A DNA stretch of 13,739 bases from NCBI GenBank assembly GCA_002365735.1, contig DEZY01000052.1, positions 14,910 through 28,648 on the forward strand, read 5' to 3'. Positions 1 to 6,719 of the stretch are shown here, in pieces (positions within the stretch are counted from its first letter, which is position 1; every line of letters begins with the position of its first letter). A program made the translations under genes and the position numbers. The notes below the pieces were generated by a model that was not told the DNA's origin, searched no databases, and saw nothing but the letters and a program-made list of their open reading frames with translations. This DNA comes from Actinobacteria bacterium UBA3120. GTDB taxonomy: Bacteria > Actinomycetota > Actinomycetes > S36-B12.

Positions 1-266
1 CCCGTTGAATGCTTGTCCACGGTAGGGACCGTGATGTCACTGAAATCCATCCGCTCGCCACTGTTGATCATTGCCTGAGTCCACTGGACAATTTCTTGCT
101 GGTTCATGCCATTAAGCAAAATCGCCATGGCGAGGGCCGCCATCTGCTCATCAGCCACAGCGCCACGCGTATACGCGTCAATTACCCAATCAATTTGCGG
201 TGTGGAGAGTTCTTGTTTTTCACGTTTGGCTTTGATCACATCAACAGCTGAGAAAGGTTCAACCAT
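1..266 (-). CDS. deoA: Thymidine/pyrimidine-nucleoside phosphorylase, N-terminal part (truncated by window edge)
   Basis: Reading the minus strand from the ATG at 266 gives 88 open codons to the left edge, beginning MVEPFSAVDVIKAKRE. They continue through IDWVIDAYTRG, ALAMAILLNGM and SGERMDF to VDKHST. This is the N-terminal helical domain of the thymidine/pyrimidine-nucleoside phosphorylase family; the last residues begin the conserved KHSTGG phosphate-binding motif. The family phosphorolyses (deoxy)thymidine and (deoxy)uridine to base plus (deoxy)ribose 1-phosphate in the cytosol. The start codon overlaps the ABC ATPase stop by eight bases (259-266) with no strong ribosome site, so translation is probably coupled. 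Its place as last visible gene of the import operon supports nucleosides as cargo. Full-length members have about 430 residues; the rest lies outside the window. Confidence 0.9.
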   Translation of the reverse strand, partial: MVEPFSAVDVIKAKREKQELSTPQIDWVIDAYTRGAVADEQMAALAMAILLNGMNQQEIVQWTQAMINSGERMDFSDITVPTVDKHST

Positions 267-1800
267 GTGAGCTGTCTTCTGCCACCACCGCATGACCACC
301 AGCCATGAGCCGCCCGATCTCCGCCCGATCGGGATTAGCCCCTTCAAGTTCAGCCACAATCTGTCCGTCATACATGACCAAAATCCGATCGGAGAGACCA
401 AGGACTTCATCAAGTTCGGCTGAAACCAGAAGAACGGCCGCACCAGAATCGCGAGCAGAAATAATTTGCGAATGAATAAACTCAATCGAACCCACATCCA
501 CGCCACGAGTGGGTTGGGAGGCTACGAGCAAACTCGGATTTGCCGAAAGTTCGCGGGCAATCACCACCTTTTGCTTATTTCCACCTGATAGGGAATTAGC
601 CGGTGTCTTGATCGATGGAGTTCTCACATCAAAGTCCTTCACCAGTTTCGTGGCTAGACTATTTACCGCATCCATATTTCGAATCCCTCTGCGAGAAAAC
701 TCGGGTTCATCAAAACGATTCAATACCATGTTGTTTGCAATGGAATATTGACCTACGAGGCCATCTTTTTCTCTATCTTCGGGAACATGGCCTACGTGCA
801 TGCCATGAATTTTATGGGGACTGGCGCCGATGGCGTTTTCATCATTGATGGTGAATTTGGTGGCCGTCGATTTACGTATCCCGGTGAGTGCCTCAACCAG
901 TTCACGTTGCCCGTTTCCCTCGACTCCTGCGATACCCACGATCTCACCAGAACGGACCCTCAAATCCACATTGCGAATAGCGGGCAGCCCGATATCGTTG
1001 TCGGAAGAAAGACCAACAACGTCAAGGACTATTTCCTTTGGACTAGCTACGCTTTTATCAACAGAAAGCAGAACACTTCTTCCCACCATCATCTGAGCAA
1101 GTTTCCCCTGATCGGTTTCAGAGGGAGTTGTCGTACCAACCACTTTGCCGCCTCGCAGTACTTCGATTTTGTCCGCAATGGCCAGTACTTCGCGCAGCTT
1201 ATGGGTAATAAAGATTACTGCTACTCCGCTAGCAGCAAATCCCTTCATGACTTTAAGAAGTTCGTCGGTCTCCTGAGGAGTCAGGACGGCAGTGGGCTCG
1301 TCCATGATCAATATGTCCGCTTGACGGTATAGCGCCTTAAGAATCTCTACTCGCTGCTGCGCTCCCACGGGTAAGTCTCGGACAAGAGCCTTTGGATCAA
1401 CAGCCATACCGTGCTTTGCCGCCAAGGCGGTGACTTCTTTTACAGCCTTACGTCTTTCAATAAAAGACAACTTTCGTGGTTCGTCGCCCAGAATCACATT
1501 TTCAGCGACCGTAAAAACAGGCACCAGCTGAAAATGCTGGTGAACCATGCCTACCCCGCGACGAATCGCCTCACGGGGGCCGTTTAACCGTACGCTCTCT
1601 CCCTTGATCCTGATCTCACCTTCGTCGGGTCGATAGAGTCCGTAGATCATCTTGACCAAGGTGCTCTTGCCCGCACCATTTTCGCCAAGCAGCGCGACGA
1701 TTTCACCCTTATGAACCGTGAGCGAGACATCTTCATTCGCAATTACGCCAGGGAATCTTTTGGTCAGGCCGGTAACTTCTAGAACCAGTTCATCATCCAT
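259..1800 (-). CDS. Nucleoside-type ABC transporter ATP-binding protein (two fused nucleotide-binding domains)
   Basis: A protein of 513 residues from the ATG at 1800. A GTG two codons upstream (1806) is possible, but an AGGTG site lies seven bases before the ATG. The first half has a full Walker A (GENGAGKST, near residue 40), a Q-loop (VHQHFQL) and Walker B (ILIMDEPTAVLTP). The second half has the degenerate Walker A GVEGNGQ, the signature LSGGNKQKVV, and SQPT in place of the Walker B DEPT. This asymmetry is typical of the sugar/nucleoside double ATPases such as B. subtilis NupO (YufO). It energises the two permeases just upstream, with eight bases between the permease stop and this ATG. 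Cargo is inferred from the BMP protein and deoA as neighbours; guanosine-like purine or broad nucleoside uptake is most likely. Confidence 0.92.
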   Translation of the reverse strand: MDDELVLEVTGLTKRFPGVIANEDVSLTVHKGEIVALLGENGAGKSTLVKMIYGLYRPDEGEIRIKGESVRLNGPREAIRRGVGMVHQHFQLVPVFTVAENVILGDEPRKLSFIERRKAVKEVTALAAKHGMAVDPKALVRDLPVGAQQRVEILKALYRQADILIMDEPTAVLTPQETDELLKVMKGFAASGVAVIFITHKLREVLAIADKIEVLRGGKVVGTTTPSETDQGKLAQMMVGRSVLLSVDKSVASPKEIVLDVVGLSSDNDIGLPAIRNVDLRVRSGEIVGIAGVEGNGQRELVEALTGIRKSTATKFTINDENAIGASPHKIHGMHVGHVPEDREKDGLVGQYSIANNMVLNRFDEPEFSRRGIRNMDAVNSLATKLVKDFDVRTPSIKTPANSLSGGNKQKVVIARELSANPSLLVASQPTRGVDVGSIEFIHSQIISARDSGAAVLLVSAELDEVLGLSDRILVMYDGQIVAELEGANPDRAEIGRLMAGGHAVVAEDSSHG

Positions 1801-1808
1801 GAGCACAC

Positions 1809-2783
1809 CTAATCTTTCTCATAAGGTTTGCCGACCGCTGCGGGCGGTCTCACGCGACCCGCGACTACCGCCAGAAGAACGATTGTCAAAACATACGGCA
1901 ACATGTTGATGAATTGCGGTGGGATGTCCACCACTTCGTCGGCCTGTAATTGACTTGCCACTCCCTGCGTCAGACCGAAGAAGAGGGCAGCCGCGAAAGC
2001 TCCAACCGGATTCCACGCTCCGAAAATCATAATGGCGAGCGCCGTGAAACCGCGACCCGCGGTGAAACCTCTTTCAAACGTCCCAGCGGCTTCGAGAGAT
2101 AGATAGGCACCCGCGACACCGGCAAGACCTCCCGCCAGCGTGACGTTGATGAAGCGGGTACGTTGCACATTAATTCCAGAAGTATCCGCCGCACTCGGAT
2201 TTTCCCCCACGGCTCTGGTGCGCAAACCCCAGATAGTGAGGAACAACATTATTTGCAAGAAGATCACAATAATTATGGCAGCGTAAGTGAATAATCCGTT
2301 GTTGAACAGAACTGGACCTACAAGTGGTAGATCTTTTAGGTATGGGATCGCAACAACTGGCGTACTGGCTGGCAAGACTTGACCCTGAGCATAGAAAAAG
2401 GATGTTAAACCGGTCGCAATAATATTGATAATTGTGCCCGAAATTATTTGGTCCATCTTCCACGCAACCGCACCCGTTGCAAAAACGGCACCCATGATTA
2501 AGCCGGTGCCAATTCCAAACAGGGTTCCAATAATCAAACTTCCCGTGGCTGCGGCGCCAAAAAATCCAGCGAAAGCACTCATAAGCAGTTGACCTTCAAT
2601 ACCAATATTTATGACTCCGCTGCGCTCACACACGAGGCCAACCATCGCGGCAATGATGAGCGGGATCGCGTACCGCAATGAAAATGACAACACAGATGTA
2701 GTGCGAAGTTCATCCTGCGTGTAGGAAAACATAATTCCCACCAAGATGATTACAGTTAGCGTCCAGGCCCAACGCGCTCTCAT
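1809..2783 (-). CDS. ABC transporter permease, BMP/nucleoside type (second permease)
   Basis: A hydrophobic protein of 324 residues with about eight to ten membrane segments, of the branched-chain amino acid/sugar/nucleoside permease superfamily (BPD_transp_2). Motifs typical of the NupQ-like partner are ERSGVINIGIEGQLLM near residue 55 and AVGENPSAADTSGINV near residue 195. GRGFTALAIMIFG follows near residue 245. It forms the membrane channel with the preceding permease. Its ATG overlaps that gene's TGA in an ATGA (2780-2783), so the two subunits should be made in equal amounts. The C-terminus is charged and probably cytosolic. Cargo specificity cannot be read from the permease itself. Confidence 0.92.
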   Translation of the reverse strand: MRARWAWTLTVIILVGIMFSYTQDELRTTSVLSFSLRYAIPLIIAAMVGLVCERSGVINIGIEGQLLMSAFAGFFGAAATGSLIIGTLFGIGTGLIMGAVFATGAVAWKMDQIISGTIINIIATGLTSFFYAQGQVLPASTPVVAIPYLKDLPLVGPVLFNNGLFTYAAIIIVIFLQIMLFLTIWGLRTRAVGENPSAADTSGINVQRTRFINVTLAGGLAGVAGAYLSLEAAGTFERGFTAGRGFTALAIMIFGAWNPVGAFAAALFFGLTQGVASQLQADEVVDIPPQFINMLPYVLTIVLLAVVAGRVRPPAAVGKPYEKD

Positions 2784-3889
2784 GATCGGCCTTTCGACTT
2801 GCTCTTGCGTTTCGCGTTGATCCGGAAGATGTAGCGAGACACAATCGGTGCAGCAACAAATAGCAGGGTGAGTGCCAGGATTACGTCGACAACTTCGGGT
2901 TCAATTCCCGTCTCAAACTGCAGGGAATTTGCACCCGTTCGCAAGATTCCCACAAGAATCGCCGCTGGAATCGTGGCGATCGGATTCGCGCGAGCGAGTA
3001 ACGCGATCGTGATTCCGTCAAAACCCAAACCAGCATTGAACGCGGGCTCAAACCGCCCCACAACACCCATGGTCTCGACAGCGCCTCCCATGCCCGCGAG
3101 AGCCCCGCTGACCGCCATCGCGAGCACAATTGTGCGTTTAACGCTAATACCCGCATACCGTGCCGCATTCGGGTTCAGACCTACAGTGTTAAAGCGGAAA
3201 CCTTCTGTTGTTCTAATCAAAAACCAGCCAAAAAAAAGTGAGACAATCAAAGCAATGACAAAACCACTGGGGATTACCCCGAACGTCGCGAGTGCCGCTG
3301 AGTCGCTAATCAACGGGGTTCGCGAGATTGGTTGATCGGGCTCTTTAAATGTTCGACTGGCTAAATAGTCGACTAGCGCAATTGCAATGCTGTTGAGCAT
3401 GATGGTGGTAATAACTTCAGAGACATTGCGATAGGCTCGCAGAACACCTGCAATTGATGCCCATGCCGCTCCACACAGCATGCCAAAGCCGAGTGCAAAA
3501 GTTAGGTGAACGACTGTTGGAAGATCAAAGTGATAGCCAGCCCACGCCGCTCCGATGGCCGCCACTGTGAGCTGCCCTTGGGCGCCAATATTGAACAGTC
3601 CCACTCTAAGACCAACAACAACCGCCAGACCGGTAAAAATTAATGGCGTAGATTTTTGCATGACGCGTAATAAGCCGTCACTGTCACCGAGGGCGGACTC
3701 AAAGAGAACCCGATAAGCGGTGAAGGGGTTGACGCCCTGAAAGTAGATCAGGATTCCACCCACAGCAAAAGCCAGGAGAACAGAAACTATCGGAATCGCA
3801 ATAGCTTTAACTGGCCCATATTTTGGGCCCAATGTGGGGTTAGGATCCGTAAACCCAAGATCAGTCTGAGCGGGGCCGTCGGATGACAT
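2780..3889 (-). CDS. ABC transporter permease, BMP/nucleoside type (first permease)
   Basis: A protein of 369 residues from the ATG at 3889. A GTG at 3907 is in frame, but the bases AAAGGA just after it make a good ribosome site for the ATG. A soluble N-terminal tail of about 30 residues precedes the first membrane segment. Family motifs include GLFNIGAQGQL near residue 105, TIMLNSIAIALVDYL near residue 165, VGLNPNAARYAGISV near residue 240 and GLGFDGITIALLARANP near residue 285. This is the NupP-like partner of the next permease. The C-terminal tail is strongly basic. The gene lies about 150 bases beyond the binding-protein stop, behind a hairpin that may set the ratio of binding protein to membrane parts. 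Confidence 0.92.
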   Translation of the reverse strand: MSSDGPAQTDLGFTDPNPTLGPKYGPVKAIAIPIVSVLLAFAVGGILIYFQGVNPFTAYRVLFESALGDSDGLLRVMQKSTPLIFTGLAVVVGLRVGLFNIGAQGQLTVAAIGAAWAGYHFDLPTVVHLTFALGFGMLCGAAWASIAGVLRAYRNVSEVITTIMLNSIAIALVDYLASRTFKEPDQPISRTPLISDSAALATFGVIPSGFVIALIVSLFFGWFLIRTTEGFRFNTVGLNPNAARYAGISVKRTIVLAMAVSGALAGMGGAVETMGVVGRFEPAFNAGLGFDGITIALLARANPIATIPAAILVGILRTGANSLQFETGIEPEVVDVILALTLLFVAAPIVSRYIFRINAKRKSKSKGRS

Positions 3890-3990
3890 CGAACGGTATC
3901 CTTTCACAACTTCTACATGGGTTCAGGTCTTTTACGAAATCAAGGTGCTGCAAGAGGGGGACCTAAATTGAGGCATAAAATCTAGGCATG

Positions 3991-4026
3991 AATCGGGGTG
4001 GCGTCTGCAAAGACGCCACCCCGATT
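3991..4026 (-). terminator. Strong 16-bp hairpin between binding protein and permease genes (attenuating terminator or mRNA stabiliser)
   Basis: AATCGGGGTGGCGTCT and AGACGCCACCCCGATT form a perfect 16-bp stem closed by a four-base loop (GCAA on the plus strand, TTGC in the operon transcript). It starts 15 bases after the binding-protein stop codon. No run of U follows in the transcript direction, so complete termination is doubtful. Partial termination, or protection of the binding-protein mRNA from 3' decay, fits the usual excess of binding protein over permease in ABC operons. Confidence 0.75.
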
Positions 4027-4041
4027 TAGATCGTTCGCTTG

Positions 4042-5178
4042 CTACTTAACGACACCTGTTTCGATGCTGCCGTCATCGAGACCAGCGATAACCTCTTCTA
4101 CCTGAATCTTCACGTCAGCCGGAACTGCAGCCTCAGTGTCATGGTAAGGCGCTAGGCCAGTGCTGCCAACGTAGTTTCCACCAGGGAAGGTTCCGTCGAA
4201 GGACGCAAGGACCAGGTCAGATGTGCCTGACACGAGCTTCTTCTCTGCTGAGGTCAGCAAGCAAGATTGGGCCTGTGGAACCGTGTTGTACTGATCAACG
4301 TCAACACCGATGCAGAACACCGATGTGCCCGCGTCAGGTGCCTTAGCGATCTCAATAAGAGCGCCGTTCCCGGTGTTCCCACCACCGCCAAAGATCACGT
4401 CTGCGCCCTGTGTGAGCTGCTTCTTTGCTTCAGCGGCACCCCACTCAGGATCATTAAACGCGTTGTTTGGCTCGTGGTACACGATGGTGATATCGGCTTC
4501 TGGGTTAGAAGCGGCAATACCGTTGCGGTATCCCTCACCAAAATACAACACAGGAGGAACAGTGTCGGTACCGAAGACGCCGCCTACTTTGTTCGTCTTG
4601 GTCATCAAACCGGCGAGGTATCCAGCTGCGTAACCGGCCTTGTCTTCAGCAAAGATCAGACCCGTAAGGTTTGGTACTGTCTCACCTTGGAACTGATCAA
4701 CGCCAATGAAGTTCACGCCGGGGAATTCGGCTGCGGCGGCAACACTTGCCTCACCCATGAGGAATCCAACGGTCACAATTGTGTCGTAATTCTTCGACGC
4801 AAACTGCTCAATATTGGACAAGTAATCCTTGGGATCTACCGTTTCTACATACTTCGTAAATGCCCCAAGTTCGTCGGCTGCTAACAGGGTACCTTCCCAA
4901 GCGGCCTGGTTGAATGACTTGTCGTCAACTTTTCCTGTATCTGTGACTAGGCCGATGCAGTAGTTCTCAGGAGCAGCACAGTCGCTGTCATCCATGGTGA
5001 CTGCCGGTGCGCTTTCCTCGGTTACTTCTTCTTCGGCTGCTTCTTCGGTTGTCTCTTCAGCGGCTTCAGTGGTTGCTTCTGCTGAGGTCGTGTCTGTTGC
5101 AGCGTCGTCACTTGAGCTGCAACCAGCGAGCACGAGTGCTGCCACGGTGAGTCCCGCGACTAGTAGCTTGCGATGCAT
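4042..5178 (-). CDS. BMP-family nucleoside-binding lipoprotein of the ABC transporter
   Basis: A protein of 378 residues from the ATG at 5178, whose AAAGG ribosome site lies about eight bases upstream. A longer in-frame start at 5214 would put twelve extra residues before the signal peptide. The N-terminus MHRKLLVAGLTVAALVLAGC is a lipoprotein signal with a lipobox and Cys20 as the lipidated residue. A low-complexity Ser/Thr/Ala/Glu linker of about 50 residues follows, then the Bmp (PnrA-like) domain with GLVTDTGKVDDKSFNQ and AEDKAGYAAGYLAGLM. It captures the solute outside the membrane and delivers it to the permease pair. BMP proteins with known ligands bind purine nucleosides, and the operon's deoA agrees. 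It is the first gene of its operon, with about 250 bases of leader region before it. Confidence 0.93.
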   Translation of the reverse strand: MHRKLLVAGLTVAALVLAGCSSSDDAATDTTSAEATTEAAEETTEEAAEEEVTEESAPAVTMDDSDCAAPENYCIGLVTDTGKVDDKSFNQAAWEGTLLAADELGAFTKYVETVDPKDYLSNIEQFASKNYDTIVTVGFLMGEASVAAAAEFPGVNFIGVDQFQGETVPNLTGLIFAEDKAGYAAGYLAGLMTKTNKVGGVFGTDTVPPVLYFGEGYRNGIAASNPEADITIVYHEPNNAFNDPEWGAAEAKKQLTQGADVIFGGGGNTGNGALIEIAKAPDAGTSVFCIGVDVDQYNTVPQAQSCLLTSAEKKLVSGTSDLVLASFDGTFPGGNYVGSTGLAPYHDTEAAVPADVKIQVEEVIAGLDDGSIETGVVK

Positions 5179-5302
5179 ATGAATGCCTTTCTTCGTTGGT
5201 CGACGTGAGGTCACATCGAGATTCGCTCCGCGGGTGTCTGTATGCGCAATAAGGTGGCATACGTCTCCCTGGGAACCCCTAACAATAGCGGCATCTCATC
5301 TG

Positions 5303-5333
5303 ACATAAGCCTCCCATCAATGATCGGGATCAA
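5303..5333 (-). promoter_or_regulatory. Candidate promoter of the nucleoside transport operon
   Basis: On the minus strand TTGATC (5328-5333) and TTATGT (5303-5308) could serve as -35 and -10 boxes, but the 19-base spacer is long and neither box is ideal. The -35 candidate is the tail of the AACAAGTTG motif inside repeat copy 1, as in the divergent promoter at 9297. Several other weak pairs can be drawn in this region. Confidence 0.25.
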
Positions 5334-5377
5334 CTTGTTACATAACTCGCGCGAGCGGCGCTAAAGTGACATGCGAG
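5318..5377. repeat. 60-bp tandem repeat, copy 1
   Basis: This stretch matches 5389-5448 at about 53 of 60 positions, with a 71-base period. It contains GATCAACTTGTTAC, the 10-bp palindrome CTCGCGCGAG (5346-5355) and GGCGCTAAAGTGACA. It lies in the intergenic region upstream of the BMP lipoprotein gene and downstream of the short-chain dehydrogenase gene, so it may carry regulatory sites or a terminator. Confidence 0.85.
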
Positions 5378-5388
5378 CGGGCCCGAGC

Positions 5389-5448
5389 CAATGACCGAGA
5401 TCAACTTGTTACCTAACTCGCGCTGGCGGCGCTAAAGTGACAGGCGGG
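5389..5448. repeat. 60-bp tandem repeat, copy 2 (overlaps the 3' end of the dehydrogenase gene)
   Basis: Second copy of the repeat at 5318. Its right end covers the stop codon and the last few codons of the short-chain dehydrogenase gene (stop at 5432-5434). Copy 1 is therefore best explained as a duplicate of the gene's 3' border, unless the repeats are older than the gene end. The CTCGCGCGAG palindrome of copy 1 is degraded here, while the CAACTTGTTA core (5402-5411) is intact. Confidence 0.85.
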
Positions 5449-6220
5449 CACTGGACAGCCAGCCGCCATCGACCGGAATCACTACTCCGTTTACTCCCAG
5501 CGAGCCGCTGCTTCCGAGGAAGTGAACCACGTTGGCCACCTGTTCGGCGAGCACCGGGGCCCCTGTTGGCGAAGTGTTTCTCCATGCCGCATATCCCTGG
5601 GGCCAGGCTTGGGCAAGGCCATCTCGCTCAACAAGTCCGGGCTCAACGACATTCGCTCGAATTCCATGCCGGGCGTACTCATTGGCCAATGAGCGTGTGT
5701 AGGCCTCCAACGCTCCCTTAGCACTGGCATATGCACCGTGATTGGGGAAAGCAACCCTTGCTTCGACGGATGAAATATTGACTATGGACGCGCCAGCTTC
5801 CATCTGAGCAACTATCCCTTGAGTTAACTCGACAATTGAGAGGAAAGAATCAGTGAGCATCAAGTTCCACTGCTCGGTAGTGAACTCCGAGAGAGCCCCT
5901 GGCGCCTGACTCGCTGCATTATTAATCAAGGCAGTGATCCGCGCTCCAGGAAAGAGCTCGGCCAATGAATCCGCTACTGGCTGATTCTTGGCATGGAGTT
6001 CATCAAGATACAAATAGTGGAACGTAGATGATCGCTCACTCCAAGAGCTTTCCAATTCAGCGGACTTATCGGTGCGTGCTCGCCCCAAAGCAATGACCCG
6101 AAGATCGCTTTCCTCTAAATATCTTTCCACAATCGATTGGCCCAAATGTCCTGACGCTCCAGTAATAACCACCATGTCTAATTCAGAATTCGGGGCATCT
6201 GTAATCGCTTTTTTACTCAC
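5432..6220 (-). CDS. Short-chain dehydrogenase/reductase, substrate unknown
   Basis: A classical SDR of 262 residues with a GTG start. An AAAGGAG site lies about eight bases upstream, and the start overlaps the cupin gene by eight bases (6213-6220). The nucleotide-binding motif is TGASGHLG (20-27). NNA is at 100-102, the catalytic serine is in NISS near 150, and the catalytic pair is YASAK (Tyr164, Lys168). The C-terminus VNGVVIPVDGGW is the usual SDR dimer end. The family oxidises or reduces alcohols and carbonyls with NAD(P)(H). As last gene of an MTA/nucleoside salvage operon, it may handle an aldehyde or sugar derived from the ribose part; this is inference only. The N-terminal 12 or so residues before the Rossmann fold are extra and polar. 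Confidence 0.85.
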   Translation of the reverse strand: MSKKAITDAPNSELDMVVITGASGHLGQSIVERYLEESDLRVIALGRARTDKSAELESSWSERSSTFHYLYLDELHAKNQPVADSLAELFPGARITALINNAASQAPGALSEFTTEQWNLMLTDSFLSIVELTQGIVAQMEAGASIVNISSVEARVAFPNHGAYASAKGALEAYTRSLANEYARHGIRANVVEPGLVERDGLAQAWPQGYAAWRNTSPTGAPVLAEQVANVVHFLGSSGSLGVNGVVIPVDGGWLSSARLSL

Positions 6221-6719
6221 GAGTGAGCTCCTTTATCCGCTCCTGAAGCCGGGTACGGGCCACCTCGCCGTCACACGAATCCAGCCATGGTGTGAAATTG
6301 CTTTCTGGCCGCGCCAACGTAAATCCGCTAAAGGGAGGGGCGAGCACGCACGCGACGAGCGACCACTTGCCTCGCGATGTAGAACCTTGCCAGGCATCCT
6401 TGGGCACTACCTGCTGCGGTTCCTGACCTTCGCCGACTTCCTGCCCGAGCACATGATTGTTGACCGTGTGGTCTGCGTTCAGGATCGTCATGTCAATGGG
6501 GGCTCCTGCAATGTGAACCCATGACTCCAGCTCGTGCAACTGGTGTAGTGCGCTGAAATCAGCCTCGGTGAGCAACGCGTAAATTGCATTGGCTTCGGGT
6601 GTGCGCCAGAGAAGTTTGATCCACACCCCTTCGCCTTCGAGGTATTCGAGCCCCAGAACATCGATGACTTCGCGGGCCGAAAGGTCACTCAGGGAATTAT
6701 TGACAACTTTTTTGCTCAT
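6213..6719 (-). CDS. DUF985 (Cupin_5) family cupin
   Basis: A protein of 168 residues. I choose the ATG at 6719 (MSKKVVNN), because it makes an ATGA overlap with the deaminase stop (6716-6719); an in-frame start at 6746 would overlap that gene much further. The family pattern is recognisable. DVLGLEYLEGEGVW lies near residues 20-33, AIYALLTEADFSALHQLHELESWVHIAG spans 45-72 (given by position), and VVPKDAWQGS with VACVLAPPFSGF follows. His59, Glu65 and His69 occupy the expected metal-site positions of a small beta-barrel cupin. DUF985 members mostly lack a known reaction. The position between an MTA-type deaminase and an SDR suggests a sugar-phosphate or thiol-related role. The parallel is the cupin that removes methanethiol from 1-methylthioxylulose-5-P in R. 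rubrum, although I cannot show that cupin to be the same subfamily. Confidence 0.8.
   Translation of the reverse strand: MSKKVVNNSLSDLSAREVIDVLGLEYLEGEGVWIKLLWRTPEANAIYALLTEADFSALHQLHELESWVHIAGAPIDMTILNADHTVNNHVLGQEVGEGQEPQQVVPKDAWQGSTSRGKWSLVACVLAPPFSGFTLARPESNFTPWLDSCDGEVARTRLQERIKELTRE

Noticed and set aside
748..1332. 194-codon open frame on the plus strand
   Set aside because: It lies entirely antisense to the ABC ATPase, whose Walker and signature motifs are intact; no family resemblance and no ribosome site of note.
4267..4884. 205-codon open frame on the plus strand
   Set aside because: Antisense to the well-supported BMP lipoprotein gene; the translation looks like a composition by-product.
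6072..6524. 150-codon open frame on the plus strand
   Set aside because: Antisense across the SDR/cupin junction, where both minus-strand genes have clear family motifs.
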